This document shows positions 39,091 through 49,920 of a stretch of 64,000 nucleotides of DNA, piece after piece. The stretch lies in the NCBI RefSeq assembly GCF_015672735.1, contig NZ_JADABY010000031.1, positions 62,001 through 126,000 of the forward strand. The letters are read 5' to 3'. The DNA is from Citrobacter sp. Res13-Sevr-PEB04-36. Its GTDB lineage: Bacteria; Pseudomonadota; Gammaproteobacteria; Enterobacterales; Enterobacteriaceae. Each line of letters opens with the position of its first letter. Position 1 is the stretch's first letter. A program made the translations under genes and the position numbers. The notes beneath the pieces are model-generated. The model ran no database searches. It worked only from the letters and a program-made list of their open reading frames with translations, and was not told the origin of the DNA.

Positions 39091-40269
39091 TTAGAACTGG
39101 TAGACTAAACCAACTGCAACGATATCGTCAGTTGCGATGCCATTGCTTTCATAGAAGTTGTCGTCTTCGTCCAGCAAGTTGATTTTGTAATCAACATAGG
39201 TGGACATGTTTTTGTTGAAGTAGTAAGTCATTCCCACATCAACATATTTGACCAGGTCTTTGTCGGTATAACGTGGTGTACCATTGCTATTGTGATCCCA
39301 GCCGCCTAAGTCAACGCCTTTAGATTGCAGGAAAGAAACTGCAGGACGCAGACCAAAGTCAAACTGGTACTGAGCGGTCACTTCAAAGTTCTGGGTTTTG
39401 TTGGCAATACCGCCTGCATGCCCATCACCAGAGCCGTAATAGGTCATGTTGCGAGTTTCAGAATACATGGCTGCCAGGTAAACATTATAGGCGTCATATT
39501 TTGCGCCAACAGTCCACGCATCAGCGGTATCACCGCCAGCATAGCTATTGCGATAGCTACGATCACCACGACCAGCAGCAACCTGATCATTTGTTCGATC
39601 GGAGCTGGAATACGCGGCGCCGAGGCTTAAGCCGAAGTCGAAGTCATAAGAGGTCGACATACCGAAACCGTCGCCATTTTCCTTCGCCAGTTTGCGACCG
39701 GCGCTATTGCCGGAACCTTCTTGACCTGCGCTGGTTCCTTCGTTATTACCTTGGTACTGCAGGGCGAAGTTCAGACCATCAACCTGACCAAAGAAGCCTT
39801 TGTTACGGTAGGTGGCAACGCCATTGGCACGACCGGTCATATACACGTCGGTCTGGGTGTAAGTATCGCCACCGAACTCCGGCAGCATATCGGTCCAGGC
39901 TTCTACGTCGTAGACCACACCGTAGTTACGACCGTAGTCGAAGGTACCGTTCTGACCAAAACCTAAACCAGCGAAAGCCAGACGGGTCCATGAGTCGCCT
40001 TTGTCACCTTCGGTGCCATTGGCCTGAATGTTATATTCCCACTGACCGTAGCCGGTGAGCATATCGTTAATTTGGGTTTCGCCCTTAAAGCCCAGACGCG
40101 CATAGGTCATGTCGCCGTCGCTGCCAGCGTCATCAGAAAAATAGCGCAGACCATCAACTTTTCCGTACAGATCCAGTTTGTTGCCATTCTTATTATAGAT
40201 TTCAGCCGCATTTGCTGCGCCTGCAGCTAATAATGCAGGGAGAAGAAGCGCCAGTACTTTTCTTTTCAT
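39091..40269 (-). CDS. OmpC/OmpF-family general porin (YedS/OmpS-like)
   Basis: A trimeric 16-strand outer-membrane porin. The signal peptide [21 protein letters not shown] ends at [16 protein letters not shown], and the chain ends in the OMP signature VAVGLVYQF. The constriction-loop segment [20 protein letters not shown] is typical. At 392 aa it resembles OmpC, OmpN and YedS; its place between serU and yedJ corresponds to E. coli yedS. The long AT-rich upstream region suggests OmpR/H-NS control. I cannot choose among porin names with certainty. Confidence 0.9.
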   Translation of the reverse strand: MKRKVLALLLPALLAAGAANAAEIYNKNGNKLDLYGKVDGLRYFSDDAGSDGDMTYARLGFKGETQINDMLTGYGQWEYNIQANGTEGDKGDSWTRLAFAGLGFGQNGTFDYGRNYGVVYDVEAWTDMLPEFGGDTYTQTDVYMTGRANGVATYRNKGFFGQVDGLNFALQYQGNNEGTSAGQEGSGNSAGRKLAKENGDGFGMSTSYDFDFGLSLGAAYSSSDRTNDQVAAGRGDRSYRNSYAGGDTADAWTVGAKYDAYNVYLAAMYSETRNMTYYGSGDGHAGGIANKTQNFEVTAQYQFDFGLRPAVSFLQSKGVDLGGWDHNSNGTPRYTDKDLVKYVDVGMTYYFNKNMSTYVDYKINLLDEDDNFYESNGIATDDIVAVGLVYQF

Positions 40270-40668
40270 TATGTATTCCCTTATGATAATAATTGATGTG
40301 AATATATAGTTCTATCCGAAAGACTACATTTGGATACTATTCTATGAAGTTCATTTATTTTAAAATATTACATGTAACAAATGTATTTAAAAGATTTCAA
40401 AATGTTTCTATTTGGGTTTTTATTATTCATTTAATATGTTTTTATGTTTTGCATTTTCTATGTAAATGATTAATCTGTCATTAATTTATGGATCGCAATC
40501 GATTCATATTAAAATTTTATTCAATATAAATTATATATGTCATTGTTGATTGTATTTATAACTTATAGATTCTGATGCTGGTTCATTGTGATTAATCATT
40601 TGATATTATAAAAATGGTGCGATAATTTACGTTGTGTATATATTGATGTCGCGTTCGTGAGGAATAGC
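40270..40668 (-). promoter_or_regulatory. AT-rich control region between the porin gene and yedJ
   Basis: This 399-base stretch is strongly AT-rich, with many ATTTAT/TAAAAT tracts, and contains no gene. It is the expected upstream region of a quiescent porin, with likely OmpR and H-NS binding, and also carries the yedJ promoter on the plus strand. I could not place individual sites. E. coli has the small RNA RseX near yedS, but I could not identify it here. Confidence 0.5.
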
Positions 40669-41364
40669 ATGGAATTACAACACTGGCAGTCGCAATTTGA
40701 AGCATGGCTGCGTGAAAATCATCTCGGGCAGGATGCGGCCCATGACCTCTTTCATTTTCGTCGTGTGTGGATGACGTCACAACAACTGAGTACCGATGTA
40801 ACGGTCGACTGGCTGGTGGTGCTGACCGCCTGTTATTTCCACGATCTTATCAGCTTGCCGAAAAACCATCCTGACCGTCATCGTTCGTCTGTACTGGCTG
40901 CAGAAGAAACCTGCCGCGTGTTGACGCAGTCTTTCCCCACCTTTCCAGTGGACCGGTTGCCAGCGGTAAGTCATGCCATTGAAGCTCACAGTTTTAGTGC
41001 CAAAATTTCACCCACCACAATCGAAGCCAAAATTGTTCAGGATGCTGACAGGCTGGAGGCTTTGGGGGCCATCGGATTAGCTCGCGTGTTTGCGGTTTCT
41101 GGCGCACTGGGTGTGGCACTGTTTGATGCAGAAGACCCTTTTGCACAACGACGCGTGCTCGACGACAAGCAGTATGCACTCGATCATTTCCAGACCAAAT
41201 TATTGCAACTGCCACTGACGATGCAAACAGAGCAGGGACGGTATTTAGCGCAGCATAACGCCGATTTTTTGCTGAACTACATGGCGAAATTAAGCGCCGA
41301 GCTAAAAGGGGAGTATGAGGGGCTGGATCTTGCAGCTATTCAGCCCTTTAAGGCACATCAGTAG
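40669..41364 (+). CDS. yedJ: HD-domain phosphohydrolase YedJ
   Basis: YedJ is an HD-superfamily metal-dependent phosphohydrolase. The ligands appear in [30 protein letters not shown] and [15 protein letters not shown]. The ATG at 40669 gives [14 protein letters not shown] and 231 aa, matching E. coli. The physiological substrate is not known. Confidence 0.93.
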   Translation: MELQHWQSQFEAWLRENHLGQDAAHDLFHFRRVWMTSQQLSTDVTVDWLVVLTACYFHDLISLPKNHPDRHRSSVLAAEETCRVLTQSFPTFPVDRLPAVSHAIEAHSFSAKISPTTIEAKIVQDADRLEALGAIGLARVFAVSGALGVALFDAEDPFAQRRVLDDKQYALDHFQTKLLQLPLTMQTEQGRYLAQHNADFLLNYMAKLSAELKGEYEGLDLAAIQPFKAHQ

Positions 41365-41437
41365 TCTGCTTAGCTGAAACGTAAACGCCTCTGTTTTATG
41401 TTAACCTGTCGATAATCCATTTCGGCCGGTTAAATGT

Positions 41438-42868
41438 ATGCAGGAAAATTTTTCAGTAACAGGCACCATGAACCTGATGACAGAGGATACCGGGATCGCC
41501 GTGCAGGTGATGTTGGCTAAGCTGCTTGAGATTTATGACGTGAAAACGCTGGTGGCTCATCTTAATGGCGTCGGTGAGCATCACTGGAGCCCGGCCATCT
41601 TTAAACGTGTGGTTGCGAATGAGACATGGCACCGTCTGAGCGATCGAGAATTTACCCACCTGAAGACCTTATTACCGACGCCGCCGGTACATCATCCGCA
41701 GTATGCTTTTCGCTTTATCGATCTTTTTGCCGGAATTGGCGGCATTCGCCGTGGTTTCGAAGCGATCGGTGGGCAGTGCGTGTTTACCAGCGAGTGGAAC
41801 AAGCATGCGGTGCGAACCTACAAAGCGAATTACTATTGCGACCCTGAGCAGCACCATTTTAATGAAGATATTCGCGATATTACGTTAAGCCATCGTGCCG
41901 GGGTGAGCGATGGGGAGGCGGCTGAACATATTCGCCAGCATGTTCCTCAGCATGATGTATTGCTGGCCGGCTTTCCTTGTCAGCCGTTTTCGCTGGCGGG
42001 CGTATCCAAGAAAAATGCCTTAGGTCGTGCGCACGGTTTTGCTTGTGACACGCAAGGCACGCTATTTTTCGACGTGGTCAGAATCATTGATGCCCGCCGC
42101 CCGGCAATCTTTGTGCTGGAAAACGTCAAAAACCTGAAGAGTCATGACCAGGGGAAAACGTTTCGCATCATTATGCAAACGCTGGATGAGTTGGGGTATG
42201 ACGTGGCGGATGCGGCGGATAACGGACCAGACGACCCTAAAATTATCGATGGAAAACATTTTTTGCCGCAGCATCGCGAACGTATTGTCCTCGTGGGCTT
42301 TCGACGCGACCTGAATCTGAAAACTGACTTTACGCTACGGGATATTGTCACTCGCTACCCGCAACGGCGTACTACGTTGGCTGAGTTGCTCGAACCGACC
42401 ATTGATGCGAAGTACATCCTGACGCCGGTACTGTGGAAATATTTGTATCGCTACGCGCAAAAGCATCAGGCGCGGGGGAATGGATTTGGCTATGGCATGG
42501 TGTATCCCGGTAATCCGCATAGCGTGACGCGCACATTATCTGCACGCTATTACAAAGACGGGGCGGAAATCTTAATTGACCGTGGCTGGGATATGGCGCT
42601 GGGTGAACAGAATTTTGACGATCCGCATAACCAATTGCATCGACCGCGCAGGCTTACACCCCGAGAGTGCGCGCGTCTGATGGGATTTGAGTCGCCTCAG
42701 GGATATCAGTTCCGCATCCCGGTATCTGATACCCAGGCCTATCGCCAGTTCGGCAATTCGGTGGTTGTTCCGGCATTTGCGGCGGTAGCCCGATTGCTGG
42801 AGCCAAAAATCAAACAGGCCGTCTCGCTGCGAGAGAAAGAGAGTCTGCATGGCAGACGTTCACGATAA
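41438..42868 (+). CDS. dcm: DNA cytosine methyltransferase Dcm
   Basis: Dcm methylates the inner C of CCWGG. The C5-methyltransferase motifs are in order: [33 protein letters not shown] with the catalytic Cys, [28 protein letters not shown] and [13 protein letters not shown]. It is 476 aa against 472 in E. coli. vsr begins inside its 3' end with a 20-base overlap, as in E. coli, linking methylation to repair of the T-G mismatches it causes. Confidence 0.96.
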   Translation: MQENFSVTGTMNLMTEDTGIAVQVMLAKLLEIYDVKTLVAHLNGVGEHHWSPAIFKRVVANETWHRLSDREFTHLKTLLPTPPVHHPQYAFRFIDLFAGIGGIRRGFEAIGGQCVFTSEWNKHAVRTYKANYYCDPEQHHFNEDIRDITLSHRAGVSDGEAAEHIRQHVPQHDVLLAGFPCQPFSLAGVSKKNALGRAHGFACDTQGTLFFDVVRIIDARRPAIFVLENVKNLKSHDQGKTFRIIMQTLDELGYDVADAADNGPDDPKIIDGKHFLPQHRERIVLVGFRRDLNLKTDFTLRDIVTRYPQRRTTLAELLEPTIDAKYILTPVLWKYLYRYAQKHQARGNGFGYGMVYPGNPHSVTRTLSARYYKDGAEILIDRGWDMALGEQNFDDPHNQLHRPRRLTPRECARLMGFESPQGYQFRIPVSDTQAYRQFGNSVVVPAFAAVARLLEPKIKQAVSLREKESLHGRRSR

Positions 42869-43316
42869 GGCCACGCGCAGTAAGAATATGCGGGCAATCG
42901 CGACCCGCAATACGGCTATTGAGCAACGTCTGGCCAGCGTATTGACGGAGCAAGGAGTAACGTTTCGCGTGCAGGATGCGGCGTTACCTGGCCGCCCTGA
43001 TTTTGTGGTGGATGATTACCAGTGCGTTATTTTTACCCATGGCTGTTTCTGGCATTATCACGATTGCTATTTGTTTAAGACCCCTGCGACGCGCACGGAA
43101 TTTTGGCTGGAAAAGATAGGTAAAAACGTCGAGCGCGATGCGCGGGATTGCGAGAAGTTGCAGGTGCTTGGTTGGCGCGTGCTGATTATCTGGGAATGCG
43201 CCTTACGGGGGCGAAAAAAACTCAGCGATGAGGCTCTGTCAGAGCGTGTGGTGGAGTGGATCTGCAGCGGTGGTGCCACCGCGCAGATCGACACTCAGGG
43301 TATTCATTTACTGTAA
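42849..43316 (+). CDS. vsr: Very-short-patch mismatch repair endonuclease Vsr
   Basis: Vsr nicks 5' of the T in T-G mismatches that come from deamination of 5-methylcytosine in Dcm sites. The conserved [40 protein letters not shown] and CFWHYHDC segments, with the active-site Asp and His residues and the zinc ligands, are present. It is 155 aa. It overlaps the dcm end, and its 3' end overlaps the convergent yedA end by 9 bases. Confidence 0.96.
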   Translation: MADVHDKATRSKNMRAIATRNTAIEQRLASVLTEQGVTFRVQDAALPGRPDFVVDDYQCVIFTHGCFWHYHDCYLFKTPATRTEFWLEKIGKNVERDARDCEKLQVLGWRVLIIWECALRGRKKLSDEALSERVVEWICSGGATAQIDTQGIHLL

Positions 43317-44228
43317 CGACTTTTCCGACGGTGCGGCGACCGCGTCCGCTTTGACCGGGAACAGGTATTTACCCAACGTCACCAGTACCACGGCAAAAAC
43401 AATCACTCCGAGGGCCAGCCACTCGATGAACGCCAGGCTTTCACCTCCCAGACCGGTTCCTAATAATACGGCAACAACCGGGTTGACGTAGGCATAGCTG
43501 GTCGCCAGCGCCGGGCTCACATTACGGATCAGGTACATATACGCGTTGATGGCGATAATGGAGCCGAACAGCGCCAGGTAAGCGACCGCCATAAACCCGG
43601 AAAATGACGGTAGGGTAGTCAGCTTTTCTCCGGAGATAAGTGAAGCGCCCATCAGCACGATGCCAGCGGCTAACATTTCAATCGTACCAGCCATCATACC
43701 CACGGGTAAGGTGATGCGGGAACCGTACACGGAACCGAATGCCCAGCTCATTGAGCCAATCAGGATCAACACCGCGCCCCAGGGATTGCCACTCAAATTC
43801 CCGCCGCTGTTGAGCATGATGATCCCGGCCAGTCCGATAGCAATGCCCATCCACTCCAGTTTGCGGGTTTTGATACCAAAGAAATAGCTGAAGCACAGTG
43901 TGAACAGTGGGACGGTGGCGACCACCACGGCAGCGATGCCGGAAGGAACGTTCTGGTGTTCGGCGACGGTGACCAGCCCATTTCCTACTGCCAGCAGCAG
44001 AATACCGATCAGTGCGGCGTTGAGCAGCGGGCGTAACGGCGGCAGCTTGTGACCGCGCAGAAGTAAAAATGCGGTTAACAAAATCCCCGCAGACAGAAAC
44101 CGCACGCCGGCCATCATGAGCGGCGGCCAGCTTTCAACGCCAATACGGATAACGAAGTAGGTGGAACCCCAAATGATGTACAGTGCGAACAGCGCGCTGA
44201 AAAGTGGTAACAATTGCCTGAAACGCAT
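43308..44228 (-). CDS. yedA: EamA-family inner-membrane transporter YedA
   Basis: YedA is a drug/metabolite transporter-superfamily permease with ten membrane segments in two EamA repeats (about 10-140 and 155-290). The repeats start near FALYIIWGSTYFVIRIGVES and WGAVLILIGSMSWAFGSVYG. It is 306 aa, as in E. coli. The substrate is unknown; overexpression studies in E. coli suggested amino-acid or purine export. Confidence 0.93.
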   Translation of the reverse strand: MRFRQLLPLFSALFALYIIWGSTYFVIRIGVESWPPLMMAGVRFLSAGILLTAFLLLRGHKLPPLRPLLNAALIGILLLAVGNGLVTVAEHQNVPSGIAAVVVATVPLFTLCFSYFFGIKTRKLEWMGIAIGLAGIIMLNSGGNLSGNPWGAVLILIGSMSWAFGSVYGSRITLPVGMMAGTIEMLAAGIVLMGASLISGEKLTTLPSFSGFMAVAYLALFGSIIAINAYMYLIRNVSPALATSYAYVNPVVAVLLGTGLGGESLAFIEWLALGVIVFAVVLVTLGKYLFPVKADAVAAPSEKSLQ

Positions 44229-44407
44229 AATCCCTCACGGTGGAAATAAAAAGGCGCAACATAGTAAACGTCAAAACTATCGTGCTGGCGAGATTTATAA
44301 TTACCCGATGTTGTTAAATATTTGTTGACCATAAAGGTGAGTTTCAGCATCACGTTTTTTACTTCATACTGATGACTGCAAAAAAAATAATATTGAGGGT
44401 GAAAATT

Positions 44408-45319
44408 TTGGCAGGAAGTAGCTTACTGACCTTACTCGATGATATCGCCACGCTGCTTGACGATGTCTCCATGATGGGAAAACTGGCCGCAAAAAAAACC
44501 GCGGGCGTACTGGGAGATGACCTGTCGCTTAACGCGCAGCAGGTGTCGGGGGTACGGGCAAATCGCGAGCTCCCGGTCGTCTGGAGTGTGGCAAAAGGAT
44601 CTTTCGTCAACAAAGTTATCCTCGTGCCGTTGGCGTTATTGATAAGCGCCTTTATTCCCTGGGCGATTACTCCATTATTAATGATCGGCGGGGCGTTCCT
44701 CTGTTTTGAAGGTGTGGAAAAAGTCCTGCATACGCTGCAGGCGCGTAAACATCAGGAAACGCCGGAAGAGCGGCAGCAGCGTCTGGTCGAGATGGCGGCG
44801 CAGGATCCGCTGACCTTTGAGAAAGATAAAATCAAAGGGGCCGTGCGCACCGATTTTATTTTATCCGCAGAGATCGTAGCCATTACGCTGGGAATTGTGG
44901 CCGATGCACCGTTGCTCAATCAGGTGCTGGTGCTATCAGGCATTGCGCTGGCAGTTACCGTTGGCGTGTACGGCCTGGTCGGCATTATCGTTAAACTGGA
45001 TGACATTGGTTACTGGCTGGCTGAAAAGCGCAGCGCTGTCGCTCAGGCTCTGGGTAAAGGTTTGCTGGTGGTGGCTCCATGGCTGATGAAAACGCTATCC
45101 GTGGTGGGAACCCTGGCGATGTTTTTGGTCGGCGGCGGGATTGTGGTCCACGGGATTGCACCGTTGCATCATGCGATTGAACATTTTTCTCAGCAACAAA
45201 GCGCATTTATGGCAATGATGATCCCGACGCTGCTAAACCTTGTACTGGGCTTTATTATTGGTGGGGTTGTGGTGCTGCTGGTGAAAATGGTGGCAAAAAT
45301 GCGCGGTGTCGCACACTAA
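44408..45319 (+). CDS. yedI: DUF808 inner-membrane protein YedI
   Basis: YedI is a DUF808 membrane protein of unknown function. The TTG at 44408 gives [20 protein letters not shown], the family N-terminus, and has a TGAGGGTG ribosome-binding site about 7 bases upstream. A GTG at 44399 and an ATG at 44372 are also in frame. Several hydrophobic helices occur at about 75-105, 160-205 and 225-300. It is 303 aa from this start. Confidence 0.9.
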   Translation: MAGSSLLTLLDDIATLLDDVSMMGKLAAKKTAGVLGDDLSLNAQQVSGVRANRELPVVWSVAKGSFVNKVILVPLALLISAFIPWAITPLLMIGGAFLCFEGVEKVLHTLQARKHQETPEERQQRLVEMAAQDPLTFEKDKIKGAVRTDFILSAEIVAITLGIVADAPLLNQVLVLSGIALAVTVGVYGLVGIIVKLDDIGYWLAEKRSAVAQALGKGLLVVAPWLMKTLSVVGTLAMFLVGGGIVVHGIAPLHHAIEHFSQQQSAFMAMMIPTLLNLVLGFIIGGVVVLLVKMVAKMRGVAH

Positions 45320-45397
45320 TTTTTCACTATCTGATTACGCAAAACGGCTCCCTGTCGTCTAAGGTGAAAAGGTTTTCTCTTGGTACAGGAGGCAGGT

Positions 45398-45577
45398 ATG
45401 GTCTTTTCTGTCAGTGAGGAAGTCACCGTGAAACAGGGTGGCCCGCGCATGATTGTCACCGGATACGCCAGCGGCATGGTTGAGTGTCGCTGGTACGATG
45501 GCTTTGGCGTTAAACGGGAAGCATTCCGTGAAGATGAACTGATGTCCGGTGAGGGACAACAATGCCAGGAAGTCTGA
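45398..45577 (+). CDS. yodC: Small DUF2158 protein YodC
   Basis: A 59-aa protein, MVFSVSEEVTVKQGGPRMIV followed by TGYASGMVECRWYDGFGVKR, matching YodC of E. coli (DUF2158). A strong AGGAGGC ribosome-binding site precedes this ATG; a TTG six codons upstream is less likely. The function is unknown. Confidence 0.92.
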   Translation: MVFSVSEEVTVKQGGPRMIVTGYASGMVECRWYDGFGVKREAFREDELMSGEGQQCQEV

Positions 45578-45685
45578 ACACAACGTTCAGCCGTAAGCGA
45601 GTGCACTCTCAACCATTAGTTATATTTATCATTTTGGTGAGAATTATTTACTTGTCAGGCAAAAAAATTGCAGATAAGGTTGGCT

Positions 45686-45774
45686 CCACATCAGATTTCC
45701 TGGTGTAACGAATTTTCAAGTGCTTCTTGCATAAGCAAGCTTGATCCCGACCCATTGCGGGCCGGGATTTTTTT
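45686..45774 (+). ncRNA. dsrA: DsrA small regulatory RNA
   Basis: The sequence CACATCAGATTTCCTGGTGT, AACGAATTTTCAAGTGCTTC, TTGCATAAGCAAGC and the terminator ATCCCGACCC-attg-CGGGCCGGGATTTTTTT align along the whole 87-nt DsrA of E. coli. The rpoS-pairing segment AACGAATTTTCAAGTGCTTC is conserved. DsrA with Hfq activates rpoS translation and represses hns at low temperature. A -10-like GATAAGGTT and a -35-like TTGTCA lie just upstream. Its place next to dsrB and rcsA is as in E. coli. Confidence 0.92.
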
Positions 45775-45779
45775 CGCCG

Positions 45780-46007
45780 TCAGCGATTGATTTCCGTCAC
45801 GCTAAAGTCGTGGATATCCAGCTCGAACGCCTCAGCTAATTCATGCCATGTATGGTAATCACGACCATCGACGCTGACGCGATCCGGGTCATCGTGGCTG
45901 CGATGAATTTCGCTCTCGCAGATTTCGTTGATCGCCTCCAGCAGTGCGTCCACATCAACACTAACCTCACGTTTGGCCGTCTCGCTGTACTCTTTCGCGG
46001 TTTTCAT
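45780..46007 (-). CDS. yodD: Stress-response protein YodD
   Basis: YodD is a 75-aa protein reported to respond to peroxide and acid stress in E. coli. The start MKTAKEYSETAKREVSVDVD and end HDFSVTEINR match. It converges on DsrA, whose terminator lies 6 bases past the yodD stop. The biochemical role is unknown. Confidence 0.92.
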   Translation of the reverse strand: MKTAKEYSETAKREVSVDVDALLEAINEICESEIHRSHDDPDRVSVDGRDYHTWHELAEAFELDIHDFSVTEINR

Positions 46008-46071
46008 TCACCTACCTCTCAACCGTTACGGATGTCGGGAAAAATCACTTATGCCCACAAAGTAAGTATAG

Positions 46072-46350
<279 letters not shown>

Positions 46351-46371
46351 TCATACCGCTTTCGTCTTTAT

Positions 46372-46400
46372 GCTGACTGGTGGCATTCCCACCAGTCAGC
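46372..46400. terminator. Perfect hairpin between convergent dsrB and rcsA
   Basis: A perfect 12-bp inverted repeat (GCTGACTGGTGG-cattc-CCACCAGTCAGC) lies between the two gene ends. Neither side has a clear T-run, so it may protect 3' ends or act as a weak bidirectional terminator. Confidence 0.6.
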
Positions 46401-46405
46401 ACGTG

Positions 46406-47029
46406 TTATCGCATATTCACAAAGATACCGTTGGTGACGTTATCGGTGAGTCGAACGACATGATAGATAACCTGTTTATTATGCGTCTTGATTTTTCGCT
46501 TTATATTCCCCTTATGGGATGAGACGGTTTTTGCCTTAATATTCATTTGATCGGAGATCTGAATAGTTCCCTGTCCCTCCATCCACATGCGTAACATGCT
46601 GGACTCAGTACGACTTAATGACAGTGTCGGTAGATTGACATTGACGACAATATCAATCTCCTTTTTCAGAATATCGCCAAGCAATTCGTCCAGTGAATCT
46701 GGTTTAATCGACTTCGAACTTATTAATAAATTATTTCTGACTAGCAGATATTCATTAAAATGAACATTGGCAATTGCCATAAATACGATAAATAACGTGC
46801 TGGGATGCTGATTAATGATTTGCTTTATTTGCCGACTGTTAGCAGGATCGTGGATGAAGCAGTCTTCATTAATAAACACCACAGCAGGTTGATGTGCGTC
46901 ACAGGCGATACTGAGTTCATCAACGGTTGAAACACCGTTGATTTCCCTTTTCTTCACCCCCCGACTTACCAGATACCCGGTCAATCCTAACCGGGTGTAA
47001 CTGCATAAATCCATAATAATCGTTGACAT
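46406..47029 (-). CDS. rcsA: Capsule transcription co-activator RcsA
   Basis: RcsA pairs with phosphorylated RcsB to activate colanic-acid capsule genes and repress flhDC. The N-terminal part resembles a receiver domain without the phospho-acceptor pattern. The C-terminal LuxR-type helix-turn-helix (about 140-200) reads [20 protein letters not shown] and [18 protein letters not shown]. It is 207 aa, as in E. coli. It lies next to the fli cluster. Confidence 0.95.
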   Translation of the reverse strand: MSTIIMDLCSYTRLGLTGYLVSRGVKKREINGVSTVDELSIACDAHQPAVVFINEDCFIHDPANSRQIKQIINQHPSTLFIVFMAIANVHFNEYLLVRNNLLISSKSIKPDSLDELLGDILKKEIDIVVNVNLPTLSLSRTESSMLRMWMEGQGTIQISDQMNIKAKTVSSHKGNIKRKIKTHNKQVIYHVVRLTDNVTNGIFVNMR

Positions 47030-47310
47030 GGCTTACCCTCACTCAATGCGTAACGATAATTCCCCTTACCTGATTATTTCTGCACAACTAAACGGAATAA
47101 TAACAACCCAAGATGACGCTTTTACTGCTTGTTTTCAGGCGGATTTACTATCCCGTAAAGTCGCGTATAATTTGCCAGGAAACATCTTAAAGTAAAGTAA
47201 ATGTTGCGTTCTGTGAGTAAGGCAAAAACAAATAAGCCGCGGCAGCGTTATCCTGGTAAATGTGGTTGGTTTTTGAATTTCGGACAATCCTTAGTAAAAC
47301 AGGATAAATA
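47030..47310 (-). promoter_or_regulatory. rcsA upstream region
   Basis: This 281-base gap separates rcsA from the end of fliR. It is AT-rich, as expected for an H-NS-silenced, auto-regulated gene. AAACGGAATAATAAC near 47093-47107 looks like a weak RcsAB box on the opposite strand (TAGGAATATTCTTA). No gene is supported; an open frame from 47201 is antisense to fliR. Confidence 0.4.
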
Positions 47311-48105
47311 CTATGGGTTATTATTTGTGGGCATTTCACTGATTATATCAGCAAGTAAATTGAAAATTTCGCTGAATAAACGTTCGCAGAACGGCGCAAT
47401 TAATGGCATTAACGCGGCCATTAATGAAATACCTACTGTCAGGGTAAGCGGAAAGCCAATGACAAAAACGGACAGCTGGGGAGCCATACGATTTAATAAC
47501 CCAAGAGCGAGGTTAAGGGTGAGCAGCAGCGTCATCACTGGTAGCGCCAGCATCAGCCCGTTGAGGAATATTAAGCTACCGGCGCGAGCGAGGGCGAGGA
47601 AGGCATTGCTGTTTACTGGATTTCCGCCGATCGGTAGGGTATGAAACGTGTCTACCAGCAGTGAGATCAACCATAGGTGACCGTTAAAGGTCAAAAACAG
47701 CAGCATGGCAAGTAAATCCATCAGTCGTGCCAGCACGGGCATGTTCAGACGACTGCCGGGGTCAAAGAATGTGGCAAAGGAAAGCCCCATCTGCAGGCCA
47801 ATGAGTTCACCGGCCGTACGTACCGCTGCAAACGCAAACTGCATGGTGAGTCCTAACGCGATGCCGATCAGGATTTGCTGCAACGCCTGCCATAATGCCG
47901 CGATGGAGAAAATAGGCACGTCGTTGGCGGGCAACGACGGGGCGATGACGATCGTTATCATCAGGCCCAGCCCCAGCTTTACCCGCTTGGGGATCGCACG
48001 TTCACTGAGGATGGGCGCCGTTGAAATGAGAGCCAGTACGCGCAGTAACGGCCAGAAATACAGGTTCAGCCAGTAAAGCCATTGATCGCTCGTCACCTGC
48101 AGCAT
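47311..48105 (-). CDS. fliR: Flagellar export apparatus protein FliR
   Basis: FliR is a membrane component of the type III export gate core with FliP and FliQ. It has about six hydrophobic segments and conserved [20 protein letters not shown] and [20 protein letters not shown]. It is 264 aa, the Salmonella length (E. coli 261). It is the last gene of the fliLMNOPQR operon, 8 bases after fliQ. Confidence 0.96.
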   Translation of the reverse strand: MLQVTSDQWLYWLNLYFWPLLRVLALISTAPILSERAIPKRVKLGLGLMITIVIAPSLPANDVPIFSIAALWQALQQILIGIALGLTMQFAFAAVRTAGELIGLQMGLSFATFFDPGSRLNMPVLARLMDLLAMLLFLTFNGHLWLISLLVDTFHTLPIGGNPVNSNAFLALARAGSLIFLNGLMLALPVMTLLLTLNLALGLLNRMAPQLSVFVIGFPLTLTVGISLMAALMPLIAPFCERLFSEIFNLLADIISEMPTNNNP

Positions 48106-48113
48106 GGCGTCGC

Positions 48114-48383
48114 CTACCCGATGATGTAGGGGATATTGCTGAACAGCGTACGTACGTAGTCCAGCAACAGGTTAAGCATCCACGGCCCGGCCACAATAAT
48201 GGCGATAAAGACCGCGACAATTTTCGGAATGAACGATAGCGTCATTTCGTTAATTTGGGTTGCCGCCTGCAGGATGCTGATAATCAGCCCTGTCACCAGA
48301 GCGACCAGTAACAACGGTGCGGCGAGGGCAAGGGCAACTTTCATCGCCTCGGTGCCCATCATCATGACCGATTCAGGTGTCAT
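48114..48383 (-). CDS. fliQ: Flagellar export apparatus protein FliQ
   Basis: FliQ is an 89-aa protein with two transmembrane helices that forms part of the export gate with FliP and FliR. It begins [20 protein letters not shown], and [20 protein letters not shown] is the conserved middle. It lies 9 bases after fliP. Confidence 0.96.
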   Translation of the reverse strand: MTPESVMMMGTEAMKVALALAAPLLLVALVTGLIISILQAATQINEMTLSFIPKIVAVFIAIIVAGPWMLNLLLDYVRTLFSNIPYIIG

Positions 48384-48392
48384 TTCGCGCCT

Positions 48393-49130
48393 CTAACTGT
48401 AAAAACTTTGCGCCAGTGAGCCGACAAGCAGTTGCCAGCCGTCAACCAGCACAAACAGCATTAGCTTAAACGGCAGCGCGATGGTGGCGGGCGGTACCAT
48501 CATCATCCCGAGCGCCATCAGCACGCTGGCAATCACCAGGTCGATTATCAAAAAAGGAATGAAAATCGTAAAACCTATCTGGAAAGCCGTTTTCAGTTCG
48601 CTGGTGACATAGGCTGGTAGCAGAATTCGCATCGGTACCGCTTCTGGTCCCTGCAGTGGTCCGCTGTTCGCCAGACGCGCAAACAGCGCCAGATCGGCCT
48701 CACGGGTCTGGCGTAGCATAAACTCACGTAGCGGCTGTGCACCTTTCTCTATCGCTTCCTGCATGGAGATCTTTTCTTCGCTGAACGGCTGATACGCGTC
48801 AACATAGATTTTGTCGATCACCGGGGACATGATGAAAAAAGTCAAAAAAAGCGCCAGTCCGAGTAACACCTGGTTTGGCGGGGCTGATGGGGTACCTAGC
48901 GCATTACGTAACAGACCGAAAACAATGATGATGCGGGTGAAGCTGGTCATCATCAGCAAAATAGCGGGCAGGAACGTCAGCGAAGTGATAAATACCAGCG
49001 TTTGCACCGGTAACGTCCAGCTTTGTCCGCCGCCGGGCAGCGGCTGGCTAACCAGACCGGGAAGCTGGGCAATGGCCACCGGACTGAACAGCCACAAGCT
49101 GAGCAGCGTAAAGGATAACAAACGGCGCAT
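48393..49130 (-). CDS. fliP: Flagellar export apparatus protein FliP
   Basis: FliP forms the core ring of the export gate. It has a cleavable signal peptide ([17 protein letters not shown]) and later membrane segments, with conserved [20 protein letters not shown] and [20 protein letters not shown]. It is 245 aa, as in E. coli and Salmonella. It overlaps fliO by one base. Confidence 0.96.
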   Translation of the reverse strand: MRRLLSFTLLSLWLFSPVAIAQLPGLVSQPLPGGGQSWTLPVQTLVFITSLTFLPAILLMMTSFTRIIIVFGLLRNALGTPSAPPNQVLLGLALFLTFFIMSPVIDKIYVDAYQPFSEEKISMQEAIEKGAQPLREFMLRQTREADLALFARLANSGPLQGPEAVPMRILLPAYVTSELKTAFQIGFTIFIPFLIIDLVIASVLMALGMMMVPPATIALPFKLMLFVLVDGWQLLVGSLAQSFYS

Positions 49131-49507
49131 CAGGATCTCCCAGGACGCTTGATCAAAGTCTTCATCATGGCCTGGAAATCCGCAGGGGAGGCCGGCTTTT
49201 CGTCTGCAACTATGGGGGCTGGGGGTAGGGTATGCAGCACGTTAATTTGCGCAGCGGTCACGCCCAGCACCAGACGCGCGTCCTCAATCTCAACAATCAC
49301 CACACGTTCGCGCGGGCCCAATGAGGTGCTGGCCGTGATTTTCAGTCCTCGCGTACTGGCCCCTTTGGGTGCAAAGCCCAGGCGCTTAATGACCCAGGCT
49401 GCGGCGAGGATCAACACGATAATCCCAAGCAGCGCGCCGCTGACCTGCACCAACGGTGAACCGGGTACGGCGGCGGGCTGAGAGACAGTAGCCTGGGTGT
49501 TCATCAT
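49130..49507 (-). CDS. fliO: Flagellar export assembly factor FliO
   Basis: FliO is a single-span membrane protein that helps assemble the FliP ring. A hydrophobic helix (about 24-40) is followed by a basic segment and a conserved cytosolic part [20 protein letters not shown]. It is 125 aa, like Salmonella (E. coli 121). It overlaps fliN and fliP by one base each. Confidence 0.94.
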   Translation of the reverse strand: MMNTQATVSQPAAVPGSPLVQVSGALLGIIVLILAAAWVIKRLGFAPKGASTRGLKITASTSLGPRERVVIVEIEDARLVLGVTAAQINVLHTLPPAPIVADEKPASPADFQAMMKTLIKRPGRS

Positions 49508-49920
49508 TAACGACTCAGACGACGCATACGCTCAGACGGCGTAATAATGTCAGTGATGCGCACGCCGTATTTATCTGCGACGACAACGACTTCGCCCTGG
49601 GCAATCAGGTAACCGTTGATCAGAATATCCAGCGGCTCGCCCGCCAGACCGTCCAGCGCGACGACGGAGCCCTGCGTCAGGCGCAGCAGCTCTTTGATGG
49701 TCATGCGGGTACGGCCCAGTTCGACAGTCAGTTTGACCGGAATGTCCATGATCAGGTCGATATCCTGCAATGTGCCGCTGACGTCACCGCCACCTAGCTG
49801 CTGGAATACCGCATCTGCCGCGCTTTTGGTGGTGGTCGTTGTTTGCTCATTTAACGCGTCAGCCCACAGATCGTCCAATGCACCAGTGTTCTCATCGGAC
49901 GGATTATTCATGTCACTCAT
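49507..49920 (-). CDS. fliN: Flagellar switch protein FliN
   Basis: FliN forms the bottom of the C-ring, taking part in switching and export. The acidic N-terminal part is variable; the SpoA domain (about 55-130) contains IPVKLTVELGRTRMTIKELL and DILINGYLIAQGEVVVVADK. It is 137 aa, as in E. coli. Its start overlaps the end of fliM (ATGA). Confidence 0.96.
   Translation of the reverse strand: MSDMNNPSDENTGALDDLWADALNEQTTTTTKSAADAVFQQLGGGDVSGTLQDIDLIMDIPVKLTVELGRTRMTIKELLRLTQGSVVALDGLAGEPLDILINGYLIAQGEVVVVADKYGVRITDIITPSERMRRLSR

Noticed and set aside
38761..39094. Two plus-strand frames over tRNA-Ser
   Set aside because: They run through the tRNA gene and the porin terminator, so they are chance frames.
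40270..40668. RseX small RNA upstream of the porin
   Set aside because: The E. coli gene is near yedS, but I could not recognise its sequence or a terminator here.
47201..47644. 147-codon plus-strand frame near rcsA
   Set aside because: Most of it is antisense to fliR and has no family resemblance.
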